From: DATJMJ01 sp035503915 | GTDB taxonomy: Bacteria > Actinomycetota > Acidimicrobiia > Acidimicrobiales > Palsa-688 | Assembly (NCBI GenBank): GCA_035503915.1 | Contig: DATJSU010000028.1 | Location: 1-25,223, forward strand | Direction of reading: 5' to 3' | Length of the DNA: 25,223 nucleotides | Shown here: piece after piece, positions 1 through 7,518 of the stretch | Layout: the number at the start of each line of letters is the position of its first letter | How positions within the stretch are numbered: the first letter of the stretch is position 1 | Made by a program: the position numbers and the translations under genes | The notes under the pieces: generated by a model | Told to the model about the DNA's origin: nothing | The model's input: only the letters and a program-made list of their open reading frames with translations | Databases searched by the model: none

Positions 1-2
1 AC

Positions 3-140
3 GGCGCCGCGGCAAAGGCAGCCGAAGCCAAATCAGCGGCCGCCCGAGCACTGGTCCGCGACGCTCACTTGTCTATGCGCGACGCGGCAGAAGTCCTCGG
101 TCTCTCGCACCAGCGCGTTCAACAGTTGCTTGCCAGCTGA
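3..140 (+). CDS. C-terminal fragment of a helix-turn-helix protein (5' end outside window)
   Basis: This reading frame is open from the window edge to TGA and encodes the last 45 residues of a protein. The fragment starts with an Ala/Lys/Glu-rich helical linker and ends in a helix-turn-helix: MRDAAEVLGLSHQRVQQLL. The 'RDAAEVLG-SHQRVQQLL' ending is common at the C-terminus of small actinobacterial DNA-binding proteins, including HicB-type antitoxins with an HTH tail. That family assignment is inference, because the N-terminal domain is missing. A perfect hairpin 27 nt after the stop supports a real gene end. It could also be another small regulator of the mobile element. Confidence 0.55.
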   Translation, partial: GAAAKAAEAKSAAARALVRDAHLSMRDAAEVLGLSHQRVQQLLAS

Positions 141-166
141 CGAGGAAATCAGCACCTTCCCATCAC

Positions 167-194
167 GCACGGCCTGCTTGCTCTAAGGCCGTGC
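167..194 (+). terminator. Hairpin downstream of the HTH fragment
   Basis: A perfect 8-bp inverted repeat, GCACGGCC and GGCCGTGC, encloses a 12-nt loop and lies 27 nt after the stop of the HTH fragment. No T-tract follows, so it may act as a Rho-assisted or weak terminator. A second small inverted repeat (GCGCCC/GGGCGC) lies just downstream, around 201-217. Confidence 0.4.
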
Positions 195-325
195 ATTATG
201 GCGCCCGACTTGGGCGCAATCATCGAACGCACTCCCGTCGATCGGTCGTTTTCTCTTGCAGGAGAAGGGCATGGAGTTGGCACGCATAACCGGCTGATCT
301 GTCCGGTTGGGCATTAGAGCCAGCC

Positions 326-347
326 GTCAGTCGCTAGGCGAACTGAC
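326..347 (-). terminator. Hairpin downstream of the PIN toxin gene
   Basis: GTCAGT pairs with ACTGAC, and the inner CGC pairs with GCG across a one-base bulge and a 3-nt TAG loop. It lies 17 nt beyond the stop of the leftward toxin gene, where a terminator is expected. There is no clear T-tract on the minus strand. Confidence 0.35.
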
Positions 348-363
348 AAGAGGACCTGCCAGC

Positions 364-789
364 TCACTCAGGTGCGGGCGGCTCCTTCTCGGCCCACCAC
401 TCTAAGAACTTGGCGGCCGACATGACTGGGATGCCCTGGAACTCGACGAGAGCCAAGAGCCCGGCGTCACCCGTGACTACGGCATCAACCCCGGCCTCTA
501 CCGCCGCTTCGAGCACCCGGTTGTCGGGCTCGTCGGCCACCGCTGCCAGGGTGGACGTCGGCTCGACCAAGTCGGCGACGGACCGCACAAGCGCGGTGAT
601 GCCTGCAGGGTCGTCGAAGACGTGGGCAAGTTTTGGGTAAGCGAGGACCCGCTCCAGCTCGTCCAGCAAGGGCGGGCTCGACACCAGCACCAGCTCGCCC
701 GCCAGCAAAGCGTCGACGATCACCGAGGGCGGGCCTGACCAGCCCAGGCCCGAGACCAAGGTGTTCGTGTCGACCACGATGGCGATCAC
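364..789 (-). CDS. PIN-domain ribonuclease toxin (VapC-like, putative TA toxin)
   Basis: The 141-residue protein is the length of a single PIN domain. The acidic metal-binding residues sit where the family has them: D7 in VVDTN, E44 in LLDELER, D89 in DEPDNRVLEAA, and D108 in VVTGDAGLL. Together they are expected to coordinate Mg2+ for RNA cleavage. The pattern fits the 'putative toxin-antitoxin toxin, PIN family' group (COG1569-like) rather than classical short VapC. Its ATG overlaps the antitoxin stop by 4 bases (ATGA), so the two are translationally coupled, antitoxin first. The RNA target cannot be inferred. Its location in an integrated element suggests a role in stabilising the element. 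Confidence 0.85.
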   Translation of the reverse strand: MIAIVVDTNTLVSGLGWSGPPSVIVDALLAGELVLVSSPPLLDELERVLAYPKLAHVFDDPAGITALVRSVADLVEPTSTLAAVADEPDNRVLEAAVEAGVDAVVTGDAGLLALVEFQGIPVMSAAKFLEWWAEKEPPAPE

Positions 790-1064
790 AGCCGACGAGC
801 CGCAGCGATCGCCTCGTCGACCACGCCCGGGTCCAGCCCCGCGGCCGCCACCTTCCGGCGCGCGGCGCCCAGGACCTCGCGCAGCTCGCTACGTGCGCGG
901 TCGGTCTCGGCAAGCTTTAGCCGCATGTACTCCTCGCGGCTCACCAGGACAACCAACGGTCTCCCGCGTTTCGTGAGCGCGACCACGTCGCCGCCCGCCG
1001 CCACGTCGTCAACGAGCTGGCCGAGAGAGCCGCGGGCATCCTCGACCCCCACAAACCGCTCCAT
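786..1064 (-). CDS. Phd/YefM-type antitoxin
   Basis: The protein is 92 residues from the chosen ATG. The N-terminus (MERFVGVEDARGSLGQLVDDV) followed by VVALTKRGRPLVVLVSREEYMRL is the typical Phd/YefM fold: a DNA-binding N-terminal dimer ending in a 'RG+P-vVLVs-eeY' strand. The helical C-terminal tail should wrap and block the toxin. The frame stays open 14 codons further upstream, but GGAGG lies 6 nt before this ATG, which decides the start. The gene is cotranscribed with the downstream PIN toxin. Antitoxins of this type repress their own operon, and a palindrome lies just upstream. Confidence 0.85.
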   Translation of the reverse strand: MERFVGVEDARGSLGQLVDDVAAGGDVVALTKRGRPLVVLVSREEYMRLKLAETDRARSELREVLGAARRKVAAAGLDPGVVDEAIAAARRL

Positions 1065-1085
1065 CAGAACCTCCCTGGTCAGCCT

Positions 1086-1093
1086 TAAGCTTA
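1086..1093. promoter_or_regulatory. Palindrome upstream of the toxin-antitoxin operon (candidate operator)
   Basis: The perfect 8-bp palindrome TAAGCTTA lies 22 nt upstream of the antitoxin ATG in a locally AT-rich stretch. A -10-like TAGGAT precedes it on the minus strand. Phd-family antitoxins bind short palindromes at this position. The assignment is inferred from position and symmetry only. Confidence 0.35.
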
Positions 1094-1117
1094 TCCTACA
1101 GGTCACTCGAGTACCCG

Positions 1118-1137
1118 CGGGAGCCCCACGGCTCCCG
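1118..1137. terminator. Perfect hairpin between the TA operon and the ART-like gene
   Basis: CGGGAGCC and GGCTCCCG form an 8-bp stem around a CCAC tetraloop. There is no T-tract. It may insulate the TA promoter from leftward transcription of the neighbouring gene. Confidence 0.35.
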
Positions 1138-1216
1138 ACATCTCCTGGCCGGGGACCCGCAGCCAGCAGTCCGGTTGTCCTCCTGGAGCGGGGGGATGCA
1201 CGTTCTGTAGCGCCCT

Positions 1217-1243
1217 GGCTCCGGCGGACTGGCGCCCGGAGCC
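1217..1243 (-). terminator. Hairpin downstream of the ART-like gene
   Basis: GGCTCCGG and CCGGAGCC form a perfect 8-bp stem with an 11-nt loop, about 100 nt after the stop of the leftward 334-residue gene. No T-tract is present, so terminator function is only plausible. Confidence 0.3.
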
Positions 1244-1345
1244 GTCGCTCGGGTCGGCTCGGTGCGCCACGCCCGCGGGAAGCAGGCCGCCCGGTAACGG
1301 TTCTTCTGAGGGTGGCGACGGCCGTACGTTCCCTGCTCGGCTTAC

Positions 1346-2350
1346 CTAGAACACGGTGTTGGCAGGGTCACCGATCAGGACCACTTCGGCTTCGCGGAAC
1401 TTGGTGTTCATGGCCCGGGTCTCCAAGAAGCTCATGAAGAGCCGCTCGAGCGGCAGCGTCTGCCGCCACATCGCACCGAAGCCGGTGGTCGGCCCGCCGT
1501 CGAAGTGCGCTTGGGCGACGGCCCTGGACATGGTGGCCGAGACGAACGAGCCTTTCGTCCCACCCTCTATGGGCGTCTCGCTCGCCGTCCCCCGGTAGCA
1601 GGCCAAGCCCTCCCCGCCAAACGACCGCCAGAGCTCTTGTACCAGCGCGAGGCGCCACGTCAGGTGCTCGCCACGCCGGCCGCGTGACCACGAGCCGGAG
1701 AACAGCGCGGGGTCTCTGGCGACCTTGCCCCGGAAAGGGCAGAGCCCCAGTTCGGCGGCCACTATGGCGTGGCCCTTCACGACCTCGCCCGAAGCCGGGT
1801 TGCTCACGAAGGTGGCGCTGAAACAGGACTCCAGCTCGCCCAGGCCACGCTCGGCGAAGAACTCCTCCGCCAGCTCGTAGAGGCTGGGGTCGCCCTCGCG
1901 GCTCTCGATGCGGGCGGCAATGTCCGCTTGTGGGCCTCGCGCCGCCAGCCAACTGGCGACGTCCTCACGGCGGTGGGCGATGCTCGCCAGGGTGGCCTGG
2001 CGGGTCCCGGGCTCGGCGTCGACCGTCAGGTCGCGGTCAAAGCGCTCCCGGCCGCGGCGGAGCGTCGCCAGGTCGTGCTCGCCTGCGCGGGGGGCACCGA
2101 CCGGGAACTGGAACGCGCTGATGCCATAAAGGGGCAGCTCCCATTCGGCACCAGCGTCCTCGAAGGCACAGACCCGGACGACGAACGAGCCGGTCTTGGG
2201 CTTGACCTCGGTCACCTCCACCGGCGTCCGCCTCGGGTCCCGCATCCGCCCTCGGTTCCCTGCTACCAGGTGAGCCAGGTTCGCATCCACGAAGCCGTCG
2301 TCCGAGACCGGGCCGGGGCTCCATTCATAGACGGCGTCGGTGCTTGTCAT
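1346..2350 (-). CDS. Hypothetical protein with ADP-ribosyltransferase-like C-terminus
   Basis: This is a 334-residue cytoplasmic protein with no signal peptide or membrane segment. I do not recognise the whole protein. Residues 250-334 carry, in the right order and spacing, the three landmarks of an R-S-E class ADP-ribosyltransferase: CYRGTAS (R253), SFVSATMS (S271-x-T273-x-S275) followed by an 'AQAHF' helix, and KFREAEVVL (E320-x-E322) near the C-terminus. In known enzymes these bind NAD+ (Arg, STS) and supply catalytic Glu. The N-terminal 90 residues look beta-rich and the middle helical; neither is recognised. GAGG lies about 6 nt before the ATG. It sits alone between a secreted-protein gene and a toxin-antitoxin pair in a mobile element, so it is likely cargo: a toxin, defence protein or regulator. 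No immunity or antitoxin partner is evident beside it. Confidence 0.6.
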   Translation of the reverse strand: MTSTDAVYEWSPGPVSDDGFVDANLAHLVAGNRGRMRDPRRTPVEVTEVKPKTGSFVVRVCAFEDAGAEWELPLYGISAFQFPVGAPRAGEHDLATLRRGRERFDRDLTVDAEPGTRQATLASIAHRREDVASWLAARGPQADIAARIESREGDPSLYELAEEFFAERGLGELESCFSATFVSNPASGEVVKGHAIVAAELGLCPFRGKVARDPALFSGSWSRGRRGEHLTWRLALVQELWRSFGGEGLACYRGTASETPIEGGTKGSFVSATMSRAVAQAHFDGGPTTGFGAMWRQTLPLERLFMSFLETRAMNTKFREAEVVLIGDPANTVF

Positions 2351-2723
2351 GGGACCTCGGGGACAACCTCTCGCTAGGCGACCTCATCGTGCACCCTGCG
2401 GCCCTGGAGCGCCAGCTATGGGGCCCGGGACCCTTGAGACAGGCCGCCAACACCTCAGCGGGGCTGAGTGCAACCCGTGCCGACCGCCTGCGCGTTCTGG
2501 CGCGGCTCCCCACGGGTGTCATCGAAGGAATACCCGGTCGTCACGGGCCGGTTCCTCTTGAAACTTCAGGCTTTCTCGGCCACGCATAACGGTAGCTCTG
2601 GTTGTCAGAGGAGCCGGTTATCGAGGCCCCGTATAACCAGTTGGTGGGTAAGGCAGGCCCACCGATCGGACCGTAGCTGGACTTAGCTGGGCGAATCGAG
2701 GAAGGCAACTCCCGGGTACGGTG
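2351..2723. other. Intergenic region with overlapping inverted repeats
   Basis: This 373-base stretch lies between two leftward genes. Short frames in it have no codon support or ribosome site and are dismissed. It contains the inverted-repeat cluster at 2586-2638. I see no RNA gene and no clear promoter. Confidence 0.4.
2586..2638. repeat. Two overlapping, mutually exclusive hairpins
   Basis: The first arm begins ATAACGG at 2586-2600. It pairs imperfectly (about 15 bp, one bulge) with 2606-2621, which ends CGGTTAT. The same GGTTAT at 2616-2621 also pairs perfectly with ATAACC at 2633-2638 across an 11-nt loop. The middle arm can therefore join either hairpin but not both. It lies downstream of the secreted-protein gene and upstream of the ART-like gene on the minus strand. 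It could be a terminator, an attenuator-like element or a recombinase site; the sequence does not decide. Confidence 0.4.
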
Positions 2724-3509
2724 CTACTGCTGGCAGTGGGCGTTTTCCAACGATGTAGCGGCCTTGTAGGACATGGTCCTCGACAGCAACGGGCTCACAC
2801 TTACCTGATGGAGGGGTTGGCCGGTCAGGGCCCAGCGCTCGTACTGGACCGTCACGCTGTCCCCCGGCGCAGGCGACTCGCCGCCCTTTGGGTAGGTGAC
2901 TGTGGGAGCCGGGAACACAGGGCCGGACCAGTGCACCTGGGTGACGAGGAGGTCGCCTCCCCGGCTGGCGCAGAACACTCCTTGGCCATGTTCGGCCGCA
3001 CCGCCCCCGGCGAGTTCTCCAAGCCCGGGCGATGGGAAAGTCATGCGCGCCGGCACGATGGCGCTGCCCTCGAACGTGAACAGCTCGTAGGGCTGGCCCG
3101 TCATCCCCAGGCCGACTTGGGCTAGCACGGCCGGCATGTACCGGGGCGAGTAATCGTGAATACCGAGGACGGCGATCGGGAAGTCGTAGCTGTACTTAGA
3201 GGAGCGGTACGAGGTCCCTCCGCTTGCCAGCGCCGTCAAGTACCAACCGCCGTTGCGGCCAGCGAGGCAGTATGCCCGCACCGTGACCGTGGGGTGGTGA
3301 GGAAGCAGGGCCTTGATGTCCATCGAGTTGCCGAAGGCGATGTGGTACGCGCTTAGTGGGCCCCCGTAAAGGTACTTGCACGAAGCGGGGGAGGAGCTAG
3401 TCGCGGGTGTGCGCTGACCTGCGAAGGCGTCGTCATTGCGCCCGACCGCGACCCCGCTCATGCCGGCCGCTGCCAGAACTAGACCCGCGGCCAGCGCCAA
3501 CCATCTCAT
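2724..3509 (-). CDS. Predicted secreted protein of unknown function
   Basis: The ATG at 3509 gives a clean Sec signal peptide: MRW, a hydrophobic core LALAAGLVLAAAGMSGVAV, then a polar stretch, with cleavage probably within the first 30 residues. The frame is open for 25 codons upstream, but that extension would bury the signal peptide, so I reject it. The mature part (about 230 residues) contains four cysteines (SCKYLYGG, YCLAGRNGG, FCASRGG and the terminal HCQQ), enough for two disulfides, and many Tyr/Gly/Pro beta-type segments. There is no recognisable catalytic motif and no lipobox. The ribosome site is poor, and TACAGT lies about 8 nt before the ATG, so a leaderless transcript is possible. 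It is probably surface or extracellular cargo of the element. Confidence 0.6.
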   Translation of the reverse strand: MRWLALAAGLVLAAAGMSGVAVGRNDDAFAGQRTPATSSSPASCKYLYGGPLSAYHIAFGNSMDIKALLPHHPTVTVRAYCLAGRNGGWYLTALASGGTSYRSSKYSYDFPIAVLGIHDYSPRYMPAVLAQVGLGMTGQPYELFTFEGSAIVPARMTFPSPGLGELAGGGAAEHGQGVFCASRGGDLLVTQVHWSGPVFPAPTVTYPKGGESPAPGDSVTVQYERWALTGQPLHQVSVSPLLSRTMSYKAATSLENAHCQQ

Positions 3510-3985
3510 ACCCCGACTGTAGGGGTCGGGCCAATGGCTTCGGAGGTCTGTGCGCCCCGGTTTAGGTTGGGTAACGGGGGACAAGCCGCTCAGCCCTGGA
3601 GATACCAGTGTCGGCCGGGTGACGGAAAGTGGGCGTGTAGCTGGTCGAGAAGTCGCATTTTTGGCGCAGCCGCGTGATCGAGTTCTTTGCGGTCGGCACA
3701 GCCGTCAGGCCTTCCCGCCCCGACCATGACATGGCACGACCCCAAATGATGCTGGCCCTGGACACCTAACCCCTTTCGCGTGATGAACCGGGCTGTTCGT
3801 CAGTGGTGACGAGACCTGTTGCCCAGCGCGCATGAGAGACAGAGTTGGCTATTATGCGCATTTGTTCTCACCTGGGACCAATCTTCTTGACGAATGCATA
3901 CTCGGCGTTCGGAGCGTTCTAGCAAATTTGTGAAAACTGGCTTAGGGCGTACATAATTGCGCCGTCGACGGGTGCTCGCAAGGGG
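3510..3985. other. Intergenic region, no supported gene
   Basis: This 476-base gap lies between the relaxase stop and the secreted-protein start. Small frames in it lack ribosome sites and read as composition artefacts. The stretch around 3840-3960 is visibly more AT-rich than its surroundings and contains TTGACG (3889-3894) without a convincing -10 partner. It may be the residue of a lost gene or a regulatory region. Confidence 0.35.
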
Positions 3986-6900
3986 TCAAAGGTCGGGGCC
4001 AAGGTCATTTCCGACGTCCGGCTGACCGTGGCCCAGAGGCGCGTGCCGCACGCCGTAAATGGATCCGCGAACGTGCTTGGGCGCCTGGCGCCCAGTGACG
4101 TCGAGGTGGTCCCTGTAGCTGCCCAGCCCAGCGGCAAACTGGCGGGCGTCACTCCCGAGGGCAGCACTTAATTCGGCCAGCCCCCTCAAGCGGTCCGTGT
4201 GCCTTTCGTTCTCGGCGATGAGAGCCTCGACCGTTCGCGTTCTCTCGTGGAGGACGGCTTGTAGGCGCGATGCCTCCGGGGCGACGTAGGCCTGCCAGCG
4301 TTGCTCGGCATCGGCCAGCTCGCCAGCCGCTACCGCCGACTCCCTGGCAGCCACGCGCCGCTCGCGCCAGCGAGGACTGTGCTCGGCCGCCCACCTGGCG
4401 CCGGCCAGAGCCTCCCGTGCGCCCGCGAGGTCAGAGGCAGCACGGCCGGCTTCGGTCCCACGGTAGGCACCGGTCCCTGCCCGAAGGTCCGACAGCTGTT
4501 GCTCGGCACGGAGGAGGGCGGCGCGAGCCTCGGCGGGTTCTTCGCCCCGGTGCTGGGGTTGGAGCCGATCGAGTGCGTCGGCGGCCTCTCGTGCCTTGGC
4601 CAGCGCGATCGCGACTACGCGGGCTTTGTCGGCAATGGGGAGAGCAGCCACGGCCCCTGGCCTCGAACCTGGCAGCCCGGTGTCGATTGCCCAGGTGGGG
4701 GTACGCCGCGCCGACCAGTCGCGGCGCAGGTCGTCTGCCGCCTGGCCGATGTCGTCTGCCACGGCCCAGGCGTGCGTGCCCTGTCGCGCTCTGCTCATGG
4801 CCACGTAGGCGAGCTCCCGTCCTCCGCCGTCGGCGAACAGGTGAGCCATGGCGGTCGTTGAACCTTGCGCGCGATGAACGGTTGTCGCGTACCCGTAACC
4901 CAAGCGCTCGGGAGAGGTTTCCTCACCCGAGAGCCGCACCTCGCGCCCATCATCGGTGCGCAGAACTATGGAGCTCGTCGTTAGGTCGACGGAACGCACG
5001 GTCGCCCGCTCGGAGGTGACGAGGCCTGCAGAGGCGTTGGCGGCGAGGGCGACGACGCGGTCGCCGGCGCGGAGACCTGCCCCGCCGGCACAGGCAAGTT
5101 CAGGGCCGGAAAGCCGCCCGGTCTCTTCCATCCACTCCCTCGCGCGGCGGTTGAGCTGGGCCACGTTCGCCCTCCGCCACGCGTAGAGACCAGTCTCGTG
5201 GCCGGCCGCCACGTCGGTGGCCCAAGCGTCGACAGCTGCTTGTAAAGCCTCTTCCCGGACCGCGATCGCGTGCACCCGGCCCCGGCCTACGTACCACTCG
5301 ATGGCCTCAACGACGTCGCCGGCGCGGAGCCCTTCGAGCGCTTTTCGCTCGGCTGGGTCGTGCTGGCGGCGGTTCCCGGAGAGGTGGTGGACGGCCTCGG
5401 GGTGCCGCGCGACCAAGGCTCCAAGGGCGCCTCCCGGGCCTACTGCGCCGAGCTGACGGTGGTCCCCTGTCAGGACCAACTTGGCCCCCGCCAGCTCTAC
5501 GTAAGCGTCGAGCCGGGCGAGGTCGATGTCGTCGGTCATGCCAACTTCGTCGAGCACGATGGCCGTCATTTCGCTGAGGCAGAGCTGTCCATGGTCGAGG
5601 CGCCAGAGCAAGCTCGCGAGGGTGCGTGAATCGTCAATGTCGGCCTCGACGGCAAGGTTGCGAGCGGCCTGCCCCGAAGTGGCGGTGCCGAGGACTTGGT
5701 GGCCGCAACGCTCGAACGCTTCCGCAACAACCCGCAGCATCGTCGTCTTGCCAGCTCCCGCGACGCCGACCACGATCTCGGCCCCGCGGCCCGATGTGCA
5801 AATGCCGATCGCAGCTTCCCGCTGCTCGCCCGAGAGGGCCATGCCAAGTTCTCGCTCGACGCCTGAAATCGTTGTCTCGACGATTTCTTTGGGCACAGTA
5901 GGGCCGTCGTCACGGGCCAGTTGGCGCCCGAACGACTCGGCGATCGCCTCCTCCCGGGCGAGTACAGAGGCGAGAGAATGAACGGTTTCGCGTGCACCGG
6001 CGACCGCGACGAGGGGCACTACCTCGGGGTCGGCAAGGGCTCTTTCGAGTACTCCGTCGAGCACTCCTGGGGCCTGGCCGTAGAGGTGCGGCGCAAGGGC
6101 CACGACCAGGTGCCGGCGGGAGAAGACCTTTCGCCGGGCGAGGTCGCCGTCGGGCGCGAGCACTTCTGCAACTAGTCTCCTGGCGTCGGCGATAGTCAGT
6201 CGAGCCGGTAGCTCCGTATTGTGGCGTGCGGCCTCGACGGAGGCTTCGATGCGCTCGAGGGGCCAGCCAGCCTCTGCCAGTTCCGACCTCCAGCGCTCGA
6301 GGAGCTGGCCTTCTGGCTCGTGGCGCTTGGCGTTCCGCGTCGAGCGGGCGGCGACTCCTCGGGCCTGGTGAGAGGTGTCCCCACGCCGTCGGCACTCGGC
6401 CTCTATCTCGGCCGCGCGCTTTGAATGGACCGCCATTGCTTCGTCTGGGACCCCGGCGATCTTCCAGTGCCCGAGTCGCCCCGAAGGTCCTTGGTCGGGC
6501 TCGATCTTGTAGCCGAGTTCCATCGCGACGCGGGCCGCTGCCAGGCGGCCGGCCATCGTGGCGGCATGCAGGTGCTCCCTCCACAGTGCGGTATCCGCTG
6601 CCTTGCAGCCGCCCTGCTCGTCTTTCATTTCCAACAGATTTGCAAGCAAAATATGGTCGTGTGGGCACGGGTCACCTGCCCTCGATGTGGCGTGGCGGGT
6701 GTGGGCGTAGATGAGACCGCCGGTCGGTGTGGCCTGGCTCGCTTCGCCGCGCCGGCCGCCCATTTCCCGGGTCACCCTGTGGAGGTAGGCCAGCGTCGCG
6801 TCTCGTTCCGAGTCCATGATCTGGTGCATGTCCTCTGCGCGGCCGATCACTCCAAGCTCCGCCACGCTCTTGTGAGCGGAGATGACGACCTCCATGCCTG

Positions 6901-7159
6901 GCCGGCGCGTCCGCACTAACTGTTCCCCAGTGCGAGGGTCCTTGGCACCGCCAGGCCCGAAGACCGCCTCGTAGCTTTCCGCCGTTACACGCCCGTCCAA
7001 GCCCAGCGCCGCCCTGCCCGAGCCGCCCCAGACAAGCGGTGTCTCGCCCCGCGACGCGTAGTACTCCAGCGCCATGCCGGGGTGGTCGTCGGCCCGACCG
7101 AGCACCGTGGCTCGGTGGTACTCGACCGACTCTGCCCCCATCATGCGCATCCAGCCCAA
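3986..7159 (-). CDS. MobF-family relaxase-helicase (TrwC/TraA type)
   Basis: The protein is 1057 residues, normal for a two-domain conjugative relaxase that nicks oriT and unwinds the transferred strand. The N-terminal TrwC domain has candidate nucleophile tyrosines Y14 and Y33/Y34, the SAHKSV motif (94-99) and the histidine metal site HTRH...HDH (H153, H156, H167, H169). The helicase half has Walker A GVAGAGKTT (465-473), Walker B LDEVG (536-540), TGDHRQ (564-569), HRAQGST (762-768) and YVAMSRAR (785-792), the RecD/TraA superfamily-1 set. The C-terminal 200 residues are Ala/Arg/Glu-rich and probably coiled coil. All motifs are intact. The start is uncertain: TTG at 7159 is preceded by GGGGTGA, while ATG codons at 7150, 7144 and 7141 are alternatives. 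No coupling protein is visible in the window, so the element may be mobilizable or may carry its other transfer genes further left. Confidence 0.92.
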   Translation of the reverse strand: MGWMRMMGAESVEYHRATVLGRADDHPGMALEYYASRGETPLVWGGSGRAALGLDGRVTAESYEAVFGPGGAKDPRTGEQLVRTRRPGMEVVISAHKSVAELGVIGRAEDMHQIMDSERDATLAYLHRVTREMGGRRGEASQATPTGGLIYAHTRHATSRAGDPCPHDHILLANLLEMKDEQGGCKAADTALWREHLHAATMAGRLAAARVAMELGYKIEPDQGPSGRLGHWKIAGVPDEAMAVHSKRAAEIEAECRRRGDTSHQARGVAARSTRNAKRHEPEGQLLERWRSELAEAGWPLERIEASVEAARHNTELPARLTIADARRLVAEVLAPDGDLARRKVFSRRHLVVALAPHLYGQAPGVLDGVLERALADPEVVPLVAVAGARETVHSLASVLAREEAIAESFGRQLARDDGPTVPKEIVETTISGVERELGMALSGEQREAAIGICTSGRGAEIVVGVAGAGKTTMLRVVAEAFERCGHQVLGTATSGQAARNLAVEADIDDSRTLASLLWRLDHGQLCLSEMTAIVLDEVGMTDDIDLARLDAYVELAGAKLVLTGDHRQLGAVGPGGALGALVARHPEAVHHLSGNRRQHDPAERKALEGLRAGDVVEAIEWYVGRGRVHAIAVREEALQAAVDAWATDVAAGHETGLYAWRRANVAQLNRRAREWMEETGRLSGPELACAGGAGLRAGDRVVALAANASAGLVTSERATVRSVDLTTSSIVLRTDDGREVRLSGEETSPERLGYGYATTVHRAQGSTTAMAHLFADGGGRELAYVAMSRARQGTHAWAVADDIGQAADDLRRDWSARRTPTWAIDTGLPGSRPGAVAALPIADKARVVAIALAKAREAADALDRLQPQHRGEEPAEARAALLRAEQQLSDLRAGTGAYRGTEAGRAASDLAGAREALAGARWAAEHSPRWRERRVAARESAVAAGELADAEQRWQAYVAPEASRLQAVLHERTRTVEALIAENERHTDRLRGLAELSAALGSDARQFAAGLGSYRDHLDVTGRQAPKHVRGSIYGVRHAPLGHGQPDVGNDLGPDL

Positions 7160-7199
7160 AGCTCACCCCGTTCGACAAAAGCGCCGCCGCTATTTTGAG

Positions 7200-7216
7200 G
7201 CAAGCCGGAGGCTTGC
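7200..7216. repeat. Perfect 7-bp hairpin upstream of the relaxase gene (candidate oriT stem)
   Basis: GCAAGCC and GGCTTGC flank a GGA loop about 40 nt before the relaxase start. MobF relaxases recognise a hairpin next to their nick site, and oriT is often just upstream of the relaxase gene, so this is an oriT candidate. A 5'-UTR structure is the alternative. Confidence 0.35.
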
Positions 7217-7280
7217 AATCGTGTTCGTTTCCTTAGCCTCTTATCAGACCAAGAAAGCCTTGTACAGGGGCAGTTTTTGG

Positions 7281-7320
7281 TCCGGGCAGTAACGGGCAAT
7301 TACGGTCACGAACGGGCATG
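7281..7320. repeat. Four tandem 10-bp degenerate repeats in helical phase
   Basis: Consecutive decamers read TCCGGGCAGT, AACGGGCAAT, TACGGTCACG and AACGGGCATG. The core (A)CGGGCA recurs every 10 bp, so the sites face one side of the helix. A related GGGGCA lies at 7267-7272. Such arrays bind excisionases, integrase arm domains, relaxosome proteins or replication initiators. The position ahead of xis-int and behind the relaxase fits any of these. Confidence 0.5.
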
Positions 7321-7500
7321 GACGATTTTAGGAGAACTGAGTTAACGCCGAGGCTGGCGGGCGCCGTGGACGCCGTTCGGGTGCTTGGCGCGGCTTGTGA
7401 CAGAGGCACCGTTCGTGGTGAGCGGCCCGGGGGGTCAATTGCCCGGACGGGAGAGGGGCGAAGCATGGGCCGGAAGAAAAATCGCCATCTCGGCCCTTAC

Positions 7501-7518
7501 AGGTAGGAGCCACTACCT
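7501..7518 (+). promoter_or_regulatory. Hairpin abutting the xis ribosome-binding site
   Basis: AGGTAG and CTACCT form a 6-bp stem with a GAGCCA loop. It ends immediately before the strong ribosome site AGGAGGAG of the excisionase gene. The position suggests a role in translation of xis. Function is inferred from position only. Confidence 0.3.

Noticed and set aside
3510..3584. 25-codon N-terminal extension of the secreted protein
   Set aside because: It would place a polar segment before an obvious signal peptide. Starting at 3509 gives a normal one.
5910..6668. Long minus-strand frame of 252 codons within the relaxase gene
   Set aside because: It lies wholly inside the relaxase gene in another frame, and its Arg/Pro/Gly composition is that of an out-of-frame translation.
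1..7000. Second att copy of the tRNA-Ala 3' end at the left of the element
   Set aside because: Visual search for the T-arm/acceptor sequence found no convincing match, so no left att is annotated.
7318..7506. 62-codon frame between the decamer repeats and xis
   Set aside because: It starts inside the repeat array with a poor ribosome site and has no recognisable domain. It more likely reflects open composition in a control region, although a 13-residue leader at its end remains possible.
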